IMG/VR virus record: IMGVR_UViG_3300032235_000437
Span: 16,447-80,446 of that record
Source of the DNA: a virus
Length of the DNA: 64,000 bases
Strand: one strand, 5' to 3'
A program made the position numbers and the translations under genes. Positions 1-7,194 of this stretch are shown in pieces (positions within the stretch are counted from its first letter, which is position 1; each line of letters begins with the position of its first letter). The notes beneath the pieces are model-generated. The model was not told the DNA's origin. It saw only the letters and a list, made by a program, of their open reading frames with translations, and ran no database searches.

Positions 1-528
1 TTTATCATCCTGAATGGTGATAAACCTTTTGTTATTGGTAGTGACGGTTCTTATGAATTTGAGTATCCATCAGATTCTAGCTTTGTTTTAGGCACTAGAA
101 ATAAACGCTGGAGAAAACTGTTTATAGATCATTTTAAGCAGCATTATCCACTAAGCTCTACATACTTTCCCACCTTTTGCGCAAACGACGCTCACATATC
201 TAAAATGTCTATATTAGGTATAGGTAATGTGTTTTGCTCTTTTAGCATGACTAATGCTAATGCAGAAGTAGGTGACTTTAATTGTTTTAATGTGTACTCT
301 ACAGTTAGTCATGACTGTGTAGTACAAGATAATAATATAATCAATCCTTATGCCGGTATTATGGGCAGTTGTACCGTAGGAAGCCATAACTTTTTAGGCA
401 CACATTCTACTATAACTCCTAAACTAACTATAGGAAACGATAATACTATAAGCGCAGGCGAGTGCTTATTTGACAACCTAACTGATAGACAGTTTTTTCA
501 ATCCGGCGTAGTATATAATAAACCATGA
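1..528 (+). CDS. NeuD/PglD-like sugar O-/N-acyltransferase, 5' partial
   Basis: The reading frame is open from the first base of the window, so the gene begins upstream; 175 codons are visible. The C-terminal half is a left-handed beta-helix of imperfect hexapeptide repeats (VGDFNCFNVYS, HDCVVQDNNIINPYAGIMG, VGSHNFLGTHS, IGNDNTISAGE), with the SHDC segment at the usual place of the catalytic His in NeuD/PglD acetyltransferases. The preceding 75 residues would be the end of the Rossmann-like sugar-binding half. Such enzymes acetylate amino sugars or sialic-acid-like sugars. It overlaps the next gene by ATGA, suggesting translational coupling in a glycan operon. The family call is from the repeat pattern; the substrate is unknown. 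Confidence 0.75.
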   Translation, partial: FIILNGDKPFVIGSDGSYEFEYPSDSSFVLGTRNKRWRKLFIDHFKQHYPLSSTYFPTFCANDAHISKMSILGIGNVFCSFSMTNANAEVGDFNCFNVYSTVSHDCVVQDNNIINPYAGIMGSCTVGSHNFLGTHSTITPKLTIGNDNTISAGECLFDNLTDRQFFQSGVVYNKP

Positions 529-1232
529 TCATTTATTTCAGAGTTTGCGAAAAGCAACAAACTATATCTAATGTTACAAGATTTCAGCATATAAAGAAAA
601 CAGAGATGATCCGTCGCTGTTGGAAATCTCTTCAAACTAGCGTAACAAAAGAAGATATTATATTCATTATTCACGACGCTGTTAGTGAAGACACTTTAGA
701 GTGGTTAAAAAGCACGGCTAATACAGACAACGTAAACCTAGTAGCTGTAGAGCCACATGAGTGGAGCTACCATCTGCACACAGTAACGCTAATTAATACT
801 TTAGAAGAGCAGTGTGCCAAATATCCAAATGAACTACACTACATACTAGAGGATGATTACCTTCACGTACCAAATGCTTTATCTGTGATTAAAAATACTC
901 TAGGAAACTGGAATCATTTTGCTGTAAGTTACGATTATCCAGATAGGTATACGCTAAACCCAGAACCGTGCATGGTTATACTTGGATATGACAGGCATTG
1001 GCGCACAGTTAATAGTTCGACTATGACTATATTAGCTAAAGGCTCTACTTGGTTAAAATGGGTGCCTGAGTTAAAACAAGCTGCCCCTACTAGTAACGAT
1101 CAAGTCTTTGTAAATATATTTACAAAAGAACCATGCGTAAGCCCGCTACCAGGACTATCTAGTCATATGACAGATTACCACCTAACACCTTTAGTATCCT
1201 GGGATGATATATGGAATAATCAAGATGACTAA
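525..1232 (+). CDS. glycosyltransferase-like protein (GT-A fold)
   Basis: This 235-residue protein has an acidic EDDY motif (E109-D111) after a hydrophobic strand (HYILEDDYL), typical of the metal/nucleotide-sugar binding DXD region of GT-A glycosyltransferases. No membrane segment or signal peptide is seen, so it should be cytoplasmic. It starts on ATGA overlapping the acyltransferase stop and overlaps the epimerase start by 8 nt. Context (acyltransferase, epimerase, further glycosyltransferases) supports a role in building or altering a surface or virion glycan. The donor and acceptor cannot be read from sequence. Confidence 0.6.
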   Translation: MIIYFRVCEKQQTISNVTRFQHIKKTEMIRRCWKSLQTSVTKEDIIFIIHDAVSEDTLEWLKSTANTDNVNLVAVEPHEWSYHLHTVTLINTLEEQCAKYPNELHYILEDDYLHVPNALSVIKNTLGNWNHFAVSYDYPDRYTLNPEPCMVILGYDRHWRTVNSSTMTILAKGSTWLKWVPELKQAAPTSNDQVFVNIFTKEPCVSPLPGLSSHMTDYHLTPLVSWDDIWNNQDD

Positions 1233-2262
1233 TACTGTATTAATTACTGGTAGTGCCGGTCTTATAGGCAGCCACCTAGCTCATAGATTTATTTACATGG
1301 GCTATAAGGTCGTAGGCATTGATAATCTAATAGGCGGATACGAAAGTAATATGCCTAAAGCCAATCCTAACTTCTATTACTTTAAGGTCGATATACTTGA
1401 TAATAAAGCAGTTAAGGAAGTATTTGATCACTATAATCCTGATATAGTAATACACTGTGCTGCCCTTGCTCACGAAGGTTTAAGCGTTTTCTCTCCTAAA
1501 ACTATAGTAGAGAATATATATGCAGGTACTGTTTCTGTAGCAAGCGCTGCTATCGCTACAGGTACTAAGTTATTTATAAATACTAGCTCAATGGCTAGAT
1601 ATGGTAATGCTCCTGCACCTTTCAAAGAAGATACTATACCTAATCCTATCGATCCTTATGGTATGGCTAAATTACATGCAGAGCAACAGCTGAACCTACT
1701 TAGTGAAATTCATGGTATGAAGGTCTTTCATGTCGTACCGCATAATGTTTGTGGCCCGCACCAGTGTTATTCAGACCCTTTTAGAAATGTAATGAGTATA
1801 TTTGCTAACAGAATACTGCATGAAAAACCTGTTTATATTTATGGTGACGGTGAACAACAACGTAGCTTTTCTCACGTAGACGATTGTGTAAGAGCTTATG
1901 TAACCTTAGTAGAAAATCACGATAGTGTAGATAATACGAGCGTATTTAATATAGGACCGGACGACGGCTCGGAAATATCTATAAAAGAACTAGCACAGGT
2001 AGTATCTAAGTATTTTAATGCACAAGCAGACATAATAAACATACCTAGCAGACCTCGCGAAGTACAAAACGCTTGGGTTAGTACTGAAAAAGCTAGACAA
2101 CAACTAAACTATGTTACTTATAATACTACAGAAGACACTGTAAGAGATACTGTACTATGGATTAAGAATAGTGCTCGTAGAGATTTTAACTATCATCTAG
2201 ATTTAGAAATTATAAATGAGTCTACTCCTAAGACGTGGACAGATAAACTATTTAATAAGTAA
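1225..2262 (+). CDS. NAD-dependent nucleotide-sugar epimerase/dehydratase (extended SDR)
   Basis: This is an extended short-chain dehydrogenase of 345 residues. The NAD-binding GSAGLIG motif is at residues 9-15, the catalytic pair is Y145-x3-K149 (PYGMAK), and a Ser (TSSM, about 121-122) completes the triad. Residues such as HCAALAHEG and NIGPDDGSEISI match UDP-glucose 4-epimerase/WcaG-type proteins. I start at 1225 because it puts MTNTVLITG directly at the Rossmann strand; an in-frame ATG at 1204 would add seven unneeded residues. It probably epimerises or dehydrates a nucleotide sugar for the flanking glycosyltransferases. Confidence 0.88.
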   Translation: MTNTVLITGSAGLIGSHLAHRFIYMGYKVVGIDNLIGGYESNMPKANPNFYYFKVDILDNKAVKEVFDHYNPDIVIHCAALAHEGLSVFSPKTIVENIYAGTVSVASAAIATGTKLFINTSSMARYGNAPAPFKEDTIPNPIDPYGMAKLHAEQQLNLLSEIHGMKVFHVVPHNVCGPHQCYSDPFRNVMSIFANRILHEKPVYIYGDGEQQRSFSHVDDCVRAYVTLVENHDSVDNTSVFNIGPDDGSEISIKELAQVVSKYFNAQADIINIPSRPREVQNAWVSTEKARQQLNYVTYNTTEDTVRDTVLWIKNSARRDFNYHLDLEIINESTPKTWTDKLFNK

Positions 2263-2267
2263 GTGCA

Positions 2268-3008
2268 ATGGTAAAAATAATTACTCCATATGTAAATGAA
2301 TCAGAAATCCAAAAACATAAGCAAATGTTCTGGGAGTATGATATATACTATGAACGCGATGAGGCTGGTATCGGCTCAGACCTAATGTTTGAACGTATGT
2401 GGAATAAGTTTCCTGATGAGGATATTTTTATTCTACACGCAGACATGACTGAGTACAGCGATGGCTGGCTAGAAGAAGTTTTAGCTTATGTAAATAAGTA
2501 TCCAGAAGCAGGTATGTTTGGTTGCCTATTACTATACCCTGCAAAAGACAGCTCAGATAAATACTATGTTCAGTCTGCGGGTGGTAGATTTGTAAATGAG
2601 CAGCCAGATCACTATGGTAGTGGTTTAATACTAGAAAACGGTTCTAAGTTTAAACAAGAACTTGAAACTGATGTTGGACAGTACAATAACGTAAGAGAAG
2701 TAGCTTGGACTACTTTTGGTGGTTGTTATCTAAGAAGAAGCTTTATTAATGCTGTTGGTGGTTTTTCACCAGACTATGAGTGGACTTATAATAGAGACGT
2801 AGATTTTTGCTTAAAAGCAAGAGAACAAGGTGAAAAAATCTATCAAATACCTGTTAGACTATTTCACCACGAATCTAGAGATAATAAATTAATAAAAGCC
2901 TACAACCCTAGCAAACTTCAGATGGAACTAAGAAATTTGCTTAGACTTAAAACCAAGTGGGCAAATACTGACTTCTATAAAACTCTGGACAAAATAATTG
3001 ACAACTAG
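2268..3008 (+). CDS. glycosyltransferase family 2-like protein
   Basis: The 246-residue protein has a GT-A layout: an N-terminal nucleotide-binding region, HADM (H57-M60) in the DXD position, a later GGF-SPDYEWTYNRDVDFCLKAREQG segment like the acceptor/catalytic ED loop of GT2 enzymes, and HHES near the end, a motif common in rhamnosyl-type GT2 proteins. It follows the epimerase by 5 nt. Likely transfers a sugar onto a surface or virion glycan; substrate not predictable. Confidence 0.75.
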   Translation: MVKIITPYVNESEIQKHKQMFWEYDIYYERDEAGIGSDLMFERMWNKFPDEDIFILHADMTEYSDGWLEEVLAYVNKYPEAGMFGCLLLYPAKDSSDKYYVQSAGGRFVNEQPDHYGSGLILENGSKFKQELETDVGQYNNVREVAWTTFGGCYLRRSFINAVGGFSPDYEWTYNRDVDFCLKAREQGEKIYQIPVRLFHHESRDNKLIKAYNPSKLQMELRNLLRLKTKWANTDFYKTLDKIIDN

Positions 3009-3243
3009 TAAAATATATATTACTAAACAACGATTAGAACAATTGATAGCTCAAACAATGACAGAGCATGATCAGTATCCTAAACCGATATTCTCAATTC
3101 TAGTAGCATTACTTACTATTATAATATTAGCTACTGCAGCAGTGCTAGTAGTACTAGTATTAATAGCAGCATTACTATATTTACTTGTTAGTTGGATTGA
3201 TGTTATAATCGGTAAACATATAATTAAAAGGATTTTTAAATGA
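2998..3243 (+). CDS. small membrane protein
   Basis: An 81-residue frame with a long hydrophobic stretch (IFSILVALLTII through ALLYLLVSWI), enough for one or two membrane passes, and basic ends. It would start at TTG 2998, overlapping the previous stop by 11 nt; an in-frame ATG at 3058 gives a 61-residue version that keeps the hydrophobic part. It ends on ATGA overlap with the methyltransferase. No family recognised. In this cluster it could anchor a glycosyltransferase complex at the inner membrane; that is only a guess from position. Confidence 0.5.
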   Translation: MTTSKIYITKQRLEQLIAQTMTEHDQYPKPIFSILVALLTIIILATAAVLVVLVLIAALLYLLVSWIDVIIGKHIIKRIFK

Positions 3244-3962
3244 CCACAAAACTAACAGAAGCATTTATATCTGCAGCTCTAGAGCTAGCAGATAATGGCT
3301 TATCTAAAATCAGTGAAAGAGAGCGTGAGCTATTTGGATTAAGCTCTACAAGACTTCGTTCACTACTTAACAACTTATGTTCTAAAGAAAATACAAATTA
3401 TCTAGAGCTTGGTGTATATAAAGGCGCTACTATAATCAGCGCATTATATGGTAATCCTACGCTAAAAGCCGTTGGAGTAGACAACTATAAGTATGATGAG
3501 CGCGAGCCTAAGAAATGGGCAGCTGAAGGAACAATCTGGGAAAATATTAAAAGCCAGCTACACTCTAACATATCTCGATATCAAGACCCAGATATGGAAG
3601 TAAACGTAAATAATCTAACAATTATTGAGAATAACTTTCAAGACGTAGACTGGACTAAGCAAAGCAAGTTCGATTTATGTTTCTTTGACATTTCACCTGC
3701 TAAAGAAGCCGACTACGAAGCGTTTTTCACTAAAGTAATACCAGCTATGAAAACAGAGTCAGTATTAGTTTTTAGTAACTATTCTAATGATCAAAATGCT
3801 AATGATCTACAAAAAGCATTAGAAAAGTATAAGTCGCTATTTGAAGTTCAATGGAAAAAGCAAAGAATTTCTAGCGGACTAAGCGATGCTACTCAGTATT
3901 TCTCAGGTATTCTAATTGTAGGAATTAAGCGTAATCTATCAAAAACAACAGAGAGTAAGTAA
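3240..3962 (+). CDS. class I SAM-dependent methyltransferase-like protein
   Basis: This 240-residue protein carries YLELGVYKGATI (about residues 57-68), the glycine-rich motif I of the Rossmann methyltransferases, followed by GVDNY as the acidic end of strand 2 and DLCFFDISP near motif IV. The pattern resembles the Methyltransf_24-type enzymes common in sugar-modification loci. It starts on an ATGA overlap with the small membrane protein. Likely methylates a glycan or nucleotide sugar. DNA methylation is unlikely because no DPPY/NPPY motif is present. Confidence 0.65.
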   Translation: MTTKLTEAFISAALELADNGLSKISERERELFGLSSTRLRSLLNNLCSKENTNYLELGVYKGATIISALYGNPTLKAVGVDNYKYDEREPKKWAAEGTIWENIKSQLHSNISRYQDPDMEVNVNNLTIIENNFQDVDWTKQSKFDLCFFDISPAKEADYEAFFTKVIPAMKTESVLVFSNYSNDQNANDLQKALEKYKSLFEVQWKKQRISSGLSDATQYFSGILIVGIKRNLSKTTESK

Positions 3963-3964
3963 TA

Positions 3965-4795
3965 ATGATTAAAAAAAGCGTAATTAGCTTAATTAGTTAT
4001 GACGCAGCTTATCTGCCTAAAAGTATAGAAAAATACTATGATTATGTAGACGAAATCGTACTAGGTTTAGATAAAGACAGACTTTCGTGGAGTGGTAATA
4101 AGTTCTCTTTTGATGAAGGTAAACTTTGGGCTGACCTTGGAAAGATTGATGGCGATAATAAGATTTCTATTATCGAAGAAGATTTTCACAAGTCATCTGT
4201 AGCGATAGAAAACGATAACTACGAAAGAAACTTTCTAAAAAATCATTGTACTAATGAATGGATTGTTAGTATTGATGCAGACGAAATGTTTTTGAATGCT
4301 AAACAATTCTTTTATGACTATTGTCCTATTGTAGAAGCCTATCGTAAAACCAGAGATATTTGTTTTAACTGGGCACTACCATATAAACTAATTGATGATA
4401 CTCTATTGGTTATAGTTAACGAAGATAATTCTCCTTTCTTATCTGAAAATCAAGGCTTCATGACGCATGTGAATAATACTTTTACTTATGCAAGATGGAG
4501 TAATATCAGTGCTCACGGACCTAACAGGCTAATGTCTCCAGCAATCATGTTGCATTGGAGTATTTGTAGAAACAAAGACGATCTATATAAGAAAATTACT
4601 AATATCGGACACTCTGATATAGTAAAAACAGATCCTTTCTATAATATCTGGAATCAAGTAACTCTAGATAATTATCACACAATGAGAAACTTTAAAACAT
4701 CAGGGCTAGGAGCAATTCAGTGGCCTAAGCTACATGCTATTAAACTAGCAGATGTAGAAAACTTTTATCTACAAGGACTAGGACAAGTATACTAA
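3965..4795 (+). CDS. glycosyltransferase-like protein (GT2/GT-A)
   Basis: The 276-residue protein contains NEWIVSIDADEMFL with D104-A-D106-E107, a clear DXD-type motif of GT-A glycosyltransferases, and a late HWSICRNKDDLYKKI segment seen in GT2-like enzymes acting on cell-surface glycans. It starts 2 nt after the methyltransferase stop and its TAA overlaps the ATG of the next glycosyltransferase (TAATG), so the genes look translationally coupled. Specificity unknown. Confidence 0.7.
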   Translation: MIKKSVISLISYDAAYLPKSIEKYYDYVDEIVLGLDKDRLSWSGNKFSFDEGKLWADLGKIDGDNKISIIEEDFHKSSVAIENDNYERNFLKNHCTNEWIVSIDADEMFLNAKQFFYDYCPIVEAYRKTRDICFNWALPYKLIDDTLLVIVNEDNSPFLSENQGFMTHVNNTFTYARWSNISAHGPNRLMSPAIMLHWSICRNKDDLYKKITNIGHSDIVKTDPFYNIWNQVTLDNYHTMRNFKTSGLGAIQWPKLHAIKLADVENFYLQGLGQVY

Positions 4796-5961
4796 TGAAA
4801 TTAGAATTTTTAGGAAAATTTTACGATAACCACTCTTTGAGTATTGTTAATCGTAATATAGTATTAGAGCTTTATAAAAAGAATATTAAGGTAAAAATAA
4901 TTGCTTTAGATTCTTATGATCCTGCTAATAATGTAGATAAGTCTCAAGTAAAGATACTTAAAGAGTTAGAAGCTATAGAACAGGCTGAAGCAGATATTCA
5001 GGTTAGACATAGCTACCCACCTGTATGGAAATGGCCAGTAAGCGCAGATACTAAGGTAGTGTATATTCAACCGTGGGAGTTTTCAAAAGCGCCTTTTGAG
5101 TGGCAGTATAAGTTTGAACAGTTTGCAGATGCGTTAATAGTACCTAGTAACTTTTGTAAACAAGTATTTGAGATGGGCGGTCTTAATCCAGATAACTTAT
5201 TTGTAGTTCCTAATGGGTATAATGAGTCTACTTTTAATACTGAAGAAGCAGAAGTTGATGTTGCTAAGTTTGGTATTGATAAAACAAAATTCAACTTTGT
5301 TTATGTAGGCAATGCTCAATGGAGAAAAGGTCTAGACTTACTACTTAATGCTTGGTCAAACATATTTGCTAAAGCAGATAACGCGCGATTGATCATTAAA
5401 GATAGTCCTGCTATCTACGGCGATACTAACATATTGAATGAAATCGTTAAGATGCAGTACAAAACACAATGTGCAGATGTAGTATATCTTGATCAGAATT
5501 TAAGTGAAAAAGATATGGCTGCTATCTATAAAGCTAGTAAGGTAATTGTACATCCTTATAGAGCCGAAGGTTTTGGTATGCACGTACAAGAAGCAATTGC
5601 TTGCGGTTGTTTCCCTATTGTATCTGGCAACGGACCTACAGACGATTTTATTCCTGACAATACAGGTATAAAACTACAAGTACATAAAAAACCAATTAAT
5701 ATACAAGATCCTTCTATATTTGCTCTTAAGCCAGGTGATGCTGCTACTCTTATGAGTACTCATACTTTTGCTAACGAGCCTTCTATAGAACATCTTAAAA
5801 AAGCAATGAGTGTCGTATATCATTCACATGATAAAGAAGCTATTCTTAGTAAAACAAAAAACAATAATAATCTAAATACTTGGGAGTCTGTCGCTACTTA
5901 CTATGTTAACGCCCTAACTAAAGTAGCAAGCAGACAAGCTAGACCACAAAGATACTTATAA
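4795..5961 (+). CDS. glycosyltransferase family 4 (GT-B)
   Basis: At 388 residues this has the length of a GT-B retaining glycosyltransferase. The C-terminal half carries the family 4 signature: VYVGNAQWRKGLDLLLNAW, then YRAEGFGMHVQEAIACGCFPIV, matching E-x7-E (EGFGMHVQE) plus the EAIACG loop that binds the nucleotide-sugar donor. The N-terminal half includes DALIVPSNFCKQVFEMGG, typical of the acceptor domain. It is the last gene of the left glycan cluster, and its stop abuts the PC4-like gene. Confidence 0.88.
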   Translation: MKLEFLGKFYDNHSLSIVNRNIVLELYKKNIKVKIIALDSYDPANNVDKSQVKILKELEAIEQAEADIQVRHSYPPVWKWPVSADTKVVYIQPWEFSKAPFEWQYKFEQFADALIVPSNFCKQVFEMGGLNPDNLFVVPNGYNESTFNTEEAEVDVAKFGIDKTKFNFVYVGNAQWRKGLDLLLNAWSNIFAKADNARLIIKDSPAIYGDTNILNEIVKMQYKTQCADVVYLDQNLSEKDMAAIYKASKVIVHPYRAEGFGMHVQEAIACGCFPIVSGNGPTDDFIPDNTGIKLQVHKKPINIQDPSIFALKPGDAATLMSTHTFANEPSIEHLKKAMSVVYHSHDKEAILSKTKNNNNLNTWESVATYYVNALTKVASRQARPQRYL

Positions 5962-6231
5962 ATGAGTTCTAACTATGACTTTGGTACTGCGTTCCATAAA
6001 AATAATGGAAACGCAGTAAAAGTTACTATAAATGAGTTCAGAGACATACTATACTTACACATAAGAGAGTATGCTATGGATGGAGATACTGGGCAGTGGT
6101 ATCCAACAAAAACGGGATTTTCGTTTCAAGCAGATGAGGTAGGTTCTTTAATACCTCTTCTGATTGAGGCAGAAGCTGTAGTAGCACAAAATTATATATA
6201 TTCTACACAGCTAGAATTAGAACTGGAGTAA
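5962..6231 (+). CDS. PC4/Sub1-like single-stranded nucleic-acid-binding protein
   Basis: The 89-residue protein fits the transcriptional coactivator p15 (PC4) domain: VKVTINEFRDILYLHIREYAM, then GQWYPTKTGFSFQADEVGSLIPLL, i.e. the curved beta-sheet with the conserved IREY and K-x-G-hydrophobic-S/x segments, followed by a helix. PC4-like proteins bind ssDNA or melted promoter DNA as dimers and occur in phages (for example the T5 group) as recombination or transcription factors. It starts directly after the GT4 stop and is followed within 3 nt by a small HTH protein. Role in replication, recombination or late transcription is inference. Confidence 0.7.
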   Translation: MSSNYDFGTAFHKNNGNAVKVTINEFRDILYLHIREYAMDGDTGQWYPTKTGFSFQADEVGSLIPLLIEAEAVVAQNYIYSTQLELELE

Positions 6232-6233
6232 CA

Positions 6234-6554
6234 ATGAGTATTAAAACGTGGAGTAATGACCAAGAAGAAGAATTGATTAGATTATATACTAAGGAAGAAA
6301 TTAAAGACGTACATGAACTAGCTACGCATTTCTCTAAAGGTTATAGAAGTGTAATCAGTAAGTTGGTGCAACTCAAGGTTTACGAAAAACCGCAATTAGA
6401 CGAAGACAATAAGACACAAACTGTAAAAACTATGTTAAGAGACTTAGAAGATATGTTAGACATAGAAATCGACGGAACTAATTTAAATAAGAAAGAAAAC
6501 TTAGTTAAGTTAGTTGACGCATTAAAAATCAAACTAAATAATATAGCAGCATGA
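6234..6554 (+). CDS. small HTH-type DNA-binding protein with C-terminal helix
   Basis: The first half (WSNDQEEELIRLY, VHELATHFSKGYRSVISKLVQLKVY) is a three-helix, SANT/Myb-like or HTH unit in which a hydrophobic core plus R-S-V-I-S-K-L gives the recognition helix. This same pattern recurs four times in the 230-residue protein at 9079 (for example PRRSVTAKLRKLGY). The second half is a charged helix. The stop overlaps the next ATG (ATGA). It is likely a regulator or accessory of the multi-repeat protein; target unknown. Confidence 0.55.
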   Translation: MSIKTWSNDQEEELIRLYTKEEIKDVHELATHFSKGYRSVISKLVQLKVYEKPQLDEDNKTQTVKTMLRDLEDMLDIEIDGTNLNKKENLVKLVDALKIKLNNIAA

Positions 6555-7117
6555 ATCAACAATCACATCACGACTTTATAACTGAATCATACGCAAAACT
6601 AAGCAAAAAACCTAAACTACTAGTAATAGGTCATGCTAGACACGGCAAGGATACTCTGTGCGAGATTTTAAGAGATAAATACGGTTTCAGCTTCGAGAGC
6701 AGCAGTAAATTCTGCTCCAAGCACTTTATCTTTAATAAGTTAAAAGATAAATACGGATACAGCTCAGAAGAAGAATGCTATGCTGATAGGCACAACCACA
6801 GAGCTGAGTGGTATAATGAAATATGTGCTTATAACGTACCAGACGCAGGAAAATTGGGCTGGGAGATATTTCAAGAACATGATATTTATTGTGGTCTAAG
6901 AAATAGAAAAGAATTTCATGCAATGAGAAATCAACTAATATTTGACTTCGCTATTTGGGTAGATAGATCAGAACATTTACCTTTAGAATCGTCAGATAGC
7001 ATGAGCCTACAAGAATGGATGGCTGATTTTACTGTAGACAATAATGGATCACTTGAAGACTTAGAGTTTAATCTAGCACAGCTTATGAATACTCTAGGAA
7101 AATGCACCGCTTGGTAA
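6551..7117 (+). CDS. deoxynucleoside monophosphate kinase-like P-loop protein
   Basis: The 188-residue protein has a P-loop GHARHGKDT (residues 27-35), the form seen in phage dNMP kinases of the T4 gp1 type, followed by SFESSSKF and DRHNHRAEWYNEI, positions matching the nucleotide-binding regions of that family. Further on, FAIWVDRSEHLPLE fits the strand before the lid. It would phosphorylate dNMPs to dNDPs for phage DNA synthesis, in line with the RNR, dUTPase and ThyX encoded downstream. It ends before a 77-nt promoter region. Confidence 0.75.
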   Translation: MNQQSHHDFITESYAKLSKKPKLLVIGHARHGKDTLCEILRDKYGFSFESSSKFCSKHFIFNKLKDKYGYSSEEECYADRHNHRAEWYNEICAYNVPDAGKLGWEIFQEHDIYCGLRNRKEFHAMRNQLIFDFAIWVDRSEHLPLESSDSMSLQEWMADFTVDNNGSLEDLEFNLAQLMNTLGKCTAW

Positions 7118-7138
7118 GTGTTAAAGCAACTTTTAGCT

Positions 7139-7166
7139 TTGTTATAGCTTATCTCTGTGTTATATT
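7139..7166 (+). promoter_or_regulatory. candidate promoter for the ligase gene
   Basis: TTGTTA (7139-7144) and TATATT (7161-7166) are separated by 16 nt in the only non-coding gap between the dNMP kinase and ligase genes. The ligase ATG follows 28 nt later after an AGGA ribosome-binding site. It is the weakest member of the promoter set in this window because it lacks the C at position 4 of the -35 box. Confidence 0.4.
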
Positions 7167-7194
7167 TAATCTAAGCTAATTAGGAACAGCGATA

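Noticed and set aside
5067-5294. 75-codon minus-strand frame inside the GT4 gene
   Set aside because: Antisense shadow of a clear glycosyltransferase.
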